Assembly: GCA_948471525.1 (NCBI GenBank)
Contig: CAOKSY010000006.1
Span: forward strand, 1 to 64,000
Direction of reading: 5' to 3'
DNA length: 64,000 nt
From: an uncultured Clostridia bacterium
Lineage (GTDB): Bacteria > Bacillota > Clostridia > Christensenellales > UBA3700
This document shows, piece after piece, positions 55,601 through 62,100 of the stretch. Made by a program: the position numbers and the translations under genes. Position 1 is the first letter of the stretch; each line of letters starts with the position of its first letter. Under the pieces are notes generated by a model, which did not search any database, was not told the origin of the DNA, and was given only the letters and a program-made list of their open reading frames with translations.

Positions 55601-58385
55601 CGTAGTAATGATCGTCGGGATCTGCGGACGCTCCGCCCGTTGTGGGCACTCCTACTATGTCGAGCATAAATACCTGATCGGGAGCGTCGCCGCCGGCAAG
55701 AGTACCGGAGGTTATCTCATACACCTTATCCGCTTCTTCCGCCTTATCGTTGCCGTTGAAAAGCGTATGCTGATATTCGTACAAGAACTGCGAGGAGTTC
55801 ATAGACTGCGCATAAGTCCTTGTCTTGTCTTTTGCCGTAATAGCCAAGTCGCGCGGAATTATATCAAACGATACCGTTTCGTCGCCCTTACGTACCGTAT
55901 AATTATTGCTATGATAGTCGGCCTTGAGCCAATATTTGCCCGCCCATACGGCGTTGCCTCCGTCACTGAGAGGCACAAAATGATTTTCGCCGTCGATATT
56001 ACGCACGCCGGCAAAACCGTCGGGGATCGCCACGGTATTGCCGTTGGCAGCCGTAGCGTCTTGACCCGTAAGGATAACTCTCGACGCATTTATATCGAGC
56101 GTGTCTCCTCCGCTGACGAGTCCGTTTACGGTCGCAGACGGCCTGTGTCCGCTCTGTCCGTTGTAGTATTTATCCGCATTTTCAGTCCAAGTAAGAGTGA
56201 CTTCTTTCTTGCCTATAACGTAAGCGTTGTCGGGATTGGAGAACGAAAGAATCATTCTATCGCCCCAGTTGTTGATAGTCTTACCGTCGAGAACGGTAGA
56301 TTTATCGACCGCTTTATACTGATTGCGTGCAATCGAATATGATCCTGCCGGAACAAGATTGCCGGAAAGGAATTCACCGTTGGAGTATACGCCTGCCGTT
56401 ATCATTGAGGAAATATTAGACTTCGTTACAAATCCCGCATCGTTGCTGCCGTTTATTGTGATACCCGATACTCCCAGAGACAGTATATCTTCGGAAGAGA
56501 GCAACGGATCGCCGTAAGTCAGCGTTTTTCCGCTGCCGTTGGCGATTATGCGGTCGAGCGTAACCGAAACGTTGGCTTTGCTTATTTCTACCTGATAATT
56601 GACAAGCTGAGGATTGTGATTTTTTACTTCTACTCTTCCGTAAACAGTATGCGTTCCTACTTCGGTAAACGATACGGTATCGCCTTTGCTGTTCCAATCG
56701 TTGTTATTAAGCGCAAGCGAAGCGGATGAAAGTTTTATTACCAATTTACTGGAAGGATCGGTAGCTTGCATACCGTCTTTAAGCTCAACGGTAGCGTTTG
56801 TGACAAGCATAGAATAAGCTTGCGGGGAAGCCGTATACGGTCTCGCCGCCTCTACCGCAGGCGAAAGTATCATCTGCGCCCTCGCTATAGACAAGGTCAT
56901 CTTTGACGTCGCATTATCCTTATCCGCGGACCAAATGACTTTATGATATATTCCGTTATTGAGGTCTACCGCTTTGGGCGTGAACGTGATCTCGTAATTT
57001 CCCGCGTCGCGGACTACGGCGTCCGAATAAGAATTGACGGGGGTGTTGACGACCTCTTTTTCGTTTTCGTTGAGAGGATTGACTACCGTATTATTTATGG
57101 TTACGTCGAAATATTTGGAACTAACTTTGTTATATGTATTCCAGAGAACGTTCAAAGACGTCGCGCCTTTATGATCGTCGGCGCCGTACTGCCAGCCTGT
57201 AGCCGTGGTATTGGGTCTTGTGATCTTAAACTCAAACTCATTGATCAATTTTGTCAAAGCCTTTATTGCTTCGTCATTCGTCTCTCTTGTTCTTAGTATC
57301 GACTTTGCAGAAGCGATAAGATCCTCTGCTCCGTACTCGACGACTTGACCGTCGTTGCCGACCACGTTCTTTTTATTGAGCGTAAAATCTTTGAGATCGT
57401 TGTACGAACTTTCGAGTCTGGTCAGCGCCTCCAAAAGCGGAGTCTTGTCATAGATATGGATCTTTATCTCCATATCCGGAGTAGTCTTTGTCGTATCGGA
57501 ATTTTCCGCAGGCAATTTCTTGGGGATTTCTACAGAAGAATTGTCCCCCAATCTTACGTAATTACCCTCTTCGTTCAAATAATATGTCCAGCATTTATTT
57601 ATAGTGCTTGTAGAAGCAACGGTAAAGTCGGAAGCAAGACCTCTTTTTCTATTGAAAGACAACGATCCCACTTTATACCATATTTCGTAAAGTGCAACTT
57701 TAGAATTGGACAAGTCGCTCTGCGGATGCGTCGCTGTCTTATAGTTATACTCGCCTACGCTATTGGGAGTACCGTTGAGAAAGACAGTAAATTCAGGATT
57801 TTCGTTCTTGCTTGCAACTCCCAAAAATACGTTGTTGTACATATCGGAATTTCCGCCGCCGGGAGTTGCGCTATCATTTCCGTTAAAAGACTTAAACGAA
57901 CCGCTAGCAGCCATAGCGTTTAAACCGTAACCGGAAAAGTTATCTTCAAACGCCTTGGCATCCGCCCCGACGTTATTTCTCATACTCTCGGAGTGTTTTC
58001 CCAAAGCGTTGTGGAAAAACAGCTGCTGAGCATTGTCGTTTGTCTTTGCTTTAACCTGGAAATAGAAGTAATAACCGGCAGACTGAAGCGTCTCGGTAGT
58101 GTCGAGATAGATATCGGTAGGATACCATATGTCTGCGCCTCGGCTGTTATCTTCTTGATCGGCAATGCGGATAACTTTGGAATTTTGGGCATTGTACAAA
58201 CCTACCCTGCCGACTTTATAGTCGCCTCCGTAAGCATCGTATGCCGTATTTGCAATATTAAGTTCTCCGTTTTCTTTGAATTTATTCAGATCGGGAGCGC
58301 ACAATATGCCCGTCGCAACCACCGCGACTATAAGCATAAGCGACACCGCAACAGCAGTAATCTTGCGCTTTGTCATAGATTTCAT
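49662..58385 (-). CDS. Giant surface protein with alternating MBG-like modules
   Basis: About 2907 residues from the ATG at 58385 (GGGGGA 10 bases upstream; an ATG 9 bases earlier is possible). It has a signal peptide (first 30 or so residues), a unique N-terminal region (about 35-300), a helical FIVAR-like stretch (about 310-385) and then some 20 or more modules. Two landmark types alternate: Y/F-D/N-G-x-x-H/Q (for example YDGEAHGL, YNGNPQCP, FDGNQHSP) and YG-x-x-L/T-S-D/E (for example YGDRVLTSDEL, YGQTALTSDEIY). These match MBG-type bacterial Ig-like domains. It ends in a membrane helix and the basic tail KKKKGGKQSA, with no LPXTG. Likely an adhesin or stalk; that is inference. Confidence 0.85.
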   Translation of the reverse strand: MKSMTKRKITAVAVSLMLIVAVVATGILCAPDLNKFKENGELNIANTAYDAYGGDYKVGRVGLYNAQNSKVIRIADQEDNSRGADIWYPTDIYLDTTETLQSAGYYFYFQVKAKTNDNAQQLFFHNALGKHSESMRNNVGADAKAFEDNFSGYGLNAMAASGSFKSFNGNDSATPGGGNSDMYNNVFLGVASKNENPEFTVFLNGTPNSVGEYNYKTATHPQSDLSNSKVALYEIWYKVGSLSFNRKRGLASDFTVASTSTINKCWTYYLNEEGNYVRLGDNSSVEIPKKLPAENSDTTKTTPDMEIKIHIYDKTPLLEALTRLESSYNDLKDFTLNKKNVVGNDGQVVEYGAEDLIASAKSILRTRETNDEAIKALTKLINEFEFKITRPNTTATGWQYGADDHKGATSLNVLWNTYNKVSSKYFDVTINNTVVNPLNENEKEVVNTPVNSYSDAVVRDAGNYEITFTPKAVDLNNGIYHKVIWSADKDNATSKMTLSIARAQMILSPAVEAARPYTASPQAYSMLVTNATVELKDGMQATDPSSKLVIKLSSASLALNNNDWNSKGDTVSFTEVGTHTVYGRVEVKNHNPQLVNYQVEISKANVSVTLDRIIANGSGKTLTYGDPLLSSEDILSLGVSGITINGSNDAGFVTKSNISSMITAGVYSNGEFLSGNLVPAGSYSIARNQYKAVDKSTVLDGKTINNWGDRMILSFSNPDNAYVIGKKEVTLTWTENADKYYNGQSGHRPSATVNGLVSGGDTLDINASRVILTGQDATAANGNTVAIPDGFAGVRNIDGENHFVPLSDGGNAVWAGKYWLKADYHSNNYTVRKGDETVSFDIIPRDLAITAKDKTRTYAQSMNSSQFLYEYQHTLFNGNDKAEEADKVYEITSGTLAGGDAPDQVFMLDIVGVPTTGGASADPDDHYYVVGTYTGALKVKPAKVDSSRVLDYVVNSYSITATDGTFTVNPATIRSTREDVQLTFNGEEQGFALPNVQGVIEMRGYEAKNRDDITITYSSTLNGNYTEVLRTWRDYNNANENRTVYYKISAPNHVEKAGNFQAIINKLDVTINVNKYGATYGDKLPTAGEMEEKFGITYSTSIDKDGYKFSIDGRIAFFLSHSGNEVTDANQLGVGAYSLNHKAMSGEYLYNYNIDYTNDSNVEAYSVSPKTVYVDWRQQTSDGWLEDGKTWLYDGTLPKIYPHVRKYVKIVDGQFVDTSDVKVGDDWVENVVYDDTIVLAEQDMGGYVYKEGGYPTAETSLINPDNVENYRLFNASDVFHIKKREVIIDVFDISKEYGLASTVAMGQLVAAGAAGANWKYHTDNADNKFILDHYMNWTLTSTAQTGKDGVYQNYREGGYPIVLGFKDGVSADGEIVRNYDITVYRAKPLGGGKYEYILSSDHGNVATFMIEKSTELGLTRREFNFDADPEKNEPDGINIANDLKSILKFVGGTKADDINVQMSVIINKDEETDTRPTDLDMSQTEVHAPNAGRWYVWVSLANSNYEPFETKVNINYLTNWVDIKLGSAIQVNYGDRVLTSDELFEKLGENLVSVNGMMNDTGNDELDDQAAWEKLQKDYITLFVGDGSTTGALDTNERVAFYSVFMQLKAGVPSGNDDLHFRFVGDVIGSGKTSNIDVYEVISRPVWIQWHGLDEVYGNHGDQSESHTNYTVSNIIGDDDIRATIRYDILENGGKLGNHIHDVGKYRAVLTGVTHQNYRVANVGDVIYSIDGGDPYTVQESDLQCDFVISQRQITVTIKDRTLEYGSADARRQAVTGTGANNIVSYLNSTASYTIGGDGLYRADSASKVFSLSAEGLPQSGFNYIEADTYAIVGTVLNSNYNVTFVNESGNAEEGTLTVTPAEFTISSITFPSVYFDGNQHSPLADGSALVYQFRGGEAEQKYAFDNRTVEYKLINVSSDIEDETGWVSGADFKFRNAGLYEFAVRVNAPNHKARIRTNLTFEIRAVNVTINMPGKATKEYGRPIGDRTEKDISDHIKRGTGVTYTVTAGGKPVTIANIGDSFIFYVVAGGEQGADGGDPTEANNFANSVGNYRVYHKFAKLDGNEEDERRNYIVEYAVVDGARCNASAFVITPQKISVQWFDGDHITGQAIGDGYEFTYTGRPLTINAYIQGTKWDGSQQVEDWIKLGALGIEHVHTNLSAGIEKYTAEAVLQSGETTANYQLESNISIDYKIVPLKVNVTIFNTQQVTYGFVGEPVWDKSNAAWQAEGVDLSNPGITLSLQGLPTSGYVPVKDYRIAAEWTNLDYDIEFSEAYLHVVPADITVNVQRNTVTYDGSVQTVDLKSYIAENVEERITLAGDMGSKWNTATVKYSDRADGEYTDTLPGIEGVTGAEGAIIYYEITIANHNTKYGRFTLVVNKARVVYSADPVEVEYGQTALTSDEIYERMNISVKSGTLAVDLKDIVKFSIRENAVDAGRYALVLEYENSYIEIALDDSSAQDPTPYHIVPKTITADWGTASVVYNGDYQLLKVAGFEGLVGNDRIEAPTYINHSQKDVGKYEVTIVVLSNNPNYKVSEESRTVTYEILPREVEITWSSQTTFVYDGEAHGLTATVGGLLFGDECDVTVSAPQFSAGTHTASITSLTNSNYKAVSTQEFTILPAEVNIVWDVASFAYNGNPQCPTAHVDQASLFGSDVCEVVVGGANANAGTHIATVVELLNKNYRLPEEGATCEFAISPKVITAIVWSNTTLEYKELNNTPQSQAPIASGVGAINGDVVEFDVIIDEGVAINVGSYTARAFTVKNPNYTLSPTASNTSVSFNITKAANSFIGEIVLPDLDGGLPALADFASVSSKYGNATVKYYTDAALTQEYTENLADAPKGKYYVVVTVDGNQNYDGISKVFEVEVKSGSNVGLVLGIIIPVVILAAAAVVAVIVVKKKKGGKQSA

Positions 58386-58425
58386 AAAAAACATTCCCCC
58401 ACTTTAATTAAAATTTAACAATTAT

Positions 58426-58454
58426 ATTGTACACCCTACATATAGCGGTGTCAA
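58426..58454 (-). promoter_or_regulatory. Promoter of the giant surface-protein gene
   Basis: TTGACA, 17 bases and TACAAT on the minus strand, about 40 bases before the start codon. Confidence 0.75.
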
Positions 58455-58610
58455 GATTAATTTTTTATTTTTTTGTTACCCAACAAGACTATAACTGTCA
58501 CAATTTGACTGCCAAGACCGGTAAATAAGCCGTCCGGAGCACAAGCGCAGGTAAAATACCATACGTCTATTTGTTATCTAAACAGTGTGGAGAGATATTC
58601 GATAAAAAAG

Positions 58611-58892
58611 ATATAGATTTCTCGACTACGCTCGAAATGACAATGGTATTATCGTCATATTGAACGAAACGCAGTGAAGTCGAAATATCTAAGTCAATTA
58701 ATAATCGAGTTCTCTCCACGTTGATCGAGATGACGATAAAAGTGCAATTCAAGTCTAAGTCGTCATTGACGCTCGCACGAGACGCATATGCTTGCTCGCT
58801 ACACCAATGCTTCGCTCCTTACGACTGTAATGGAAATTTCTAAATTCGGTCATTTCGACTGAAGCGCAGCGTAATGGAGAAATCTCATCCGA
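58611..58892. repeat. Cluster of type A repeats
   Basis: It contains GATTTCTCGACTACGCTCGA then AATGACA, then TCATATTGAACGAAACGCAG and TGAAGTCGAAATATCT, TTCTCTCCACGTTGATCGAG, the inverted 60 bp segment (58764-58824) shared with 41758-41817, and a last inverted unit to 58892. Its short reading frames come from the repeats. Confidence 0.65.
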
Positions 58893-58923
58893 TAAAAAAA
58901 CTTTGCGCGTCGATCGACGCGCA
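58893..58923 (-). terminator. Strong terminator behind a gene remnant
   Basis: TGCGCGTC, GATC, GACGCGCA form a perfect stem; on the minus strand it is followed by AAGTTTTTTT. Confidence 0.85.
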
Positions 58924-58955
58924 GTGTCATATTGATAAATTTTTAAAATTTAGAA

Positions 58956-59096
58956 TTACTCGCTGTAGGCGGGAAGATCAAGTTTCGGTCCCGCATAATT
59001 GAGATAATATGCAAAATCCTTCCCGTCGCGGTTGGAGATCTTGGTTATTCTGCCCTTAGTGATCTGCACGATAAGATAATCGGTGTTTACAAAAAA
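58956..59096 (-). pseudogene. 3' end of an otherwise missing gene
   Basis: The minus strand encodes about 47 residues that end VNTDYLIVQITKGRITKISN, RDGKDFAYYLNYAG and PKLDLPAYSE before a TAA, followed by a strong terminator 33 bases later. The codon use and a proper terminator suggest real coding history, but there is no start with a ribosome binding site, and upstream it runs into the terminator of the next gene. I take it as the left-over C-terminus of a gene cut off by the arrival of the giant gene. The family is not recognised. Confidence 0.4.
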
Positions 59097-59121
59097 TTTA
59101 CGGCGGATCTTTCGACCCGCC
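59092..59121 (-). terminator. Terminator of the second giant surface-protein gene
   Basis: GGCGGGTC, GAAA and GATCCGCC pair with one mismatch and are followed on the minus strand by AAATTTTTTG, about 25 bases after the stop. Confidence 0.85.
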
Positions 59122-59144
59122 GCATTCAACGCCGTTGAGTATTA

Positions 59145-62100
59145 TTACGCTTTAGCGCCTTTCTTTTTCTTGACAAGAACGATCGCTACGACCGCGCCCG
59201 CCGCTATGAGAATTACCGGAATGAGTATTCCGAGGATCAGTCCTACGTTGGCTCCGCCCTTGACTTCTACGGTAAATACCTGATTGAGACCGTCGTAGTT
59301 GTCGTTGCCTTCTACGGATACGACTACGTAGTACATACCTGCAGGAGCTTTGGACGTATCGCCGGTGTATTCGTCGGTGAGAGCTTCGTCGCGATAATAC
59401 TTGACCGTTACTTCGCCGAACTTAGCCGATATCGCGTTGTTGCCCGAGAAATCGGGAAGTCCGCTGCCCTTTTCTACCGTTGTGGGAACGCTGACCGTGC
59501 CGTTGAAATCATTTGCGGCTTTTGCGATAGTCATCGTCTTGCCTGCGCCGTCTGCCACTGTATAGTTATCGTTGGAGAGCGAAGCTACGGTGACAAAGTG
59601 CTCGCCCGCGTCGGTGAACGACGTCGTCGTAACGGTGCAGGTATCGCTTCCTACGAGGCTATCCGCCTTGACGCTCGCGCTGAGCGTATGAGCGTTACCG
59701 TCATAGGTAAACGTCTCGCTGCCCCATTCGATCTCCACTGTCTTCTTGCCTATAGCAAACGTCTTGCTTGCCAATTCGTCAGCGATCTTATAGTTGGAGT
59801 TGCCTTCTACTTTTGCCGTAGCGGTATGCGTGCCTGCATTGACCTGCGCGCCGCCTACTGCTATAGATATCGACTGAGCGTCTTGTTCCGTTATTGCGCC
59901 GGATACGTATTCGGCGGAGATAACGTGTTCGCTTCCGTCGTAAGTAAACGTCGCGTCGTTCCACTTGATCGTCACGTCCTTGGGAAGTATTGCAAACGTA
60001 TATTCCGCTCTGTCGTTTTCGAGCGCATAGTTCTTCGACGCCTCTTCGCTCAATCCCACGATCACAGCCTTGTAATCGTCTGCCGCGTTGACGCCGGTGT
60101 TGCTGTTGACATCAAATACGAAGATGTTTTCAGCCAAAGCTTCGTCGCCCTCAATAAGATTTGTCGCCGTAGCGGTCTGAGTCTTGACAGTGCCGTCGTA
60201 GATCAGCACATCCTTATTCCATTCTACCGCGATAGTCCTCTTGGTGATCTCGTATGCTCCGTGCTGAGGATCGACATCTCCGTCTGCGTTGACGAATTTG
60301 ACGTCGTAATTAGCGCTTTCGCTCTCGTTCTTCCATCTGTAATTAATGTTGTGGAAACCTGCGTTTTTAGCTTCGCCGTCAACATAGAATTCAAACAGAT
60401 CTTTGATATTCACGTCTACAGTCGTTCCGTCGCCGAGTGAAATATATCCGCCGTCGATCATTTCGTCGGACGTCAGCAACTTGTTGCCGTATACGCTCGA
60501 CATAGCTTTTACGTCTAGCTCTATCTTCGCAACTGTGACGTTTACGGTCATAGTGTACTCTTTATCTTCATTATGGTTGGCAAGTATGACTCTATAAGTG
60601 ATCACAGTGCTGTCGCCTACGTCTTTCACGGAAGGCAATTCGCTAGAATACGTTCCGTCAGCCTGTTTGTATTCTACCGTCGCGTCCGCCCAGTTCATTG
60701 CTCCGGCAACGGTGACCGAGCCGCTTTCGCCTGCAAGGATATCCTTGACGTTGACGCTCTGCACGCTGCCGTTGTAGTTGAGCTTAAGCGTAGACTTCTT
60801 TATACTGACTTCTGCTTTTTCGACGTTGTACTTAGCGTAGTCCTTATCGCTGTTTTCGCCTTTGAATATAAAGTTATAGTTGCTGTCGGTGCCACTGCCC
60901 ACGATGCGGTAATTTCCGCCCGCCGCAAGATATCCGTCGGTCAGTTCCGCCTCGAGACTGAGCACTACTTTATCCCCTCCCGTAGTCGGGAACTCGAAAT
61001 TCTCGTCCTCGAACTTCCAGTCGTCGCCGCGATACGAAGTGATCTCGGGCATTCCCGCAACTATTCCGTATACCGCAGATTTGTCGAATATTACGACCGT
61101 CACGTCTCTCTGTACGATACTGTACTCGTAAGTATCGTTGTCGGTGAGAAGATTGTAGTTCTTCGCAAACGTATCCGCGTCGAGATCGTCAAACTGCGCT
61201 ACAGCCTGATAATCGCCTACCGCGTAACCGTTTGCAGTCGCGCTGTTTGTGAACGTAATCGCTTGGAGTTTCGTCGAGCCGTCCGCTTTGTCCGTATCGA
61301 CTACTGTCACATATGCTTTGAGCGCCGGCGCTTTACCTGTGTATACCCAGTTGTGCGCGTCTTTCCAATCTGCGGTCTCGTCGATCTGCCATATTACCGA
61401 AGTGTCTCTCTTGGTGATCTCGTACGCTTTAGCGTTGACCGTATCGCCGTCGGAAGACTTCGCGTAGCTTACCGAATAGTTGTTCATAGCCGCAAGATCG
61501 GTCTTGTGGTAAACGCGATAGAAACCTACCGGATTAGCCCAGCCGCTCAGCTGATCGCCGCCCTCGGCTATATTGACTACGTAGAACTCGAAGTCGGCTG
61601 CTATTCCCTCGATATCGGCAACTTCACCGTTTTTATCGAGATATACTATATTACACTTATCTTTGAGCCAATCGGAGAGACTTCCGCTTATCGCGTCGCC
61701 GTACGTCTTGCTTGTAGCAGTCATATCGATGACGATCTCCGCCTTGTTGACTTTTACTTCTCTGTCGGTGACGGTCTTCACTTCGTGATTATCCGCGGTG
61801 ATTCTTACCGAGAACTTATGCGTACCGTAATCTTTAAAAGAAATGCCGTCGCTCCAGTTGGTTCCGTCCTTGCTGTATTCAACTTTCGCACTGCTCATAG
61901 CCATATCGCCGCGAAGAGTGAATATCATCTCCGACGGATGAATTGTCTGCTCTCTTCCGTTGAACGTCAACGGGTTCATCGTCACGCGGTCAAAAGTGAT
62001 CTCCGCTTTATTTACGGTGAGTTCCGCAACGTTGCCGCTGCCGTCCGCTATATTCTGTCCGCTCTCGTTGACAAAAGTCAGACTGTAGTTGGCGTTGAGC

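Noticed and set aside
58567..58752. 61-codon frame upstream of the giant gene
   Set aside because: It is made of type A repeat sequence in an intergenic cluster and lacks a ribosome binding site.
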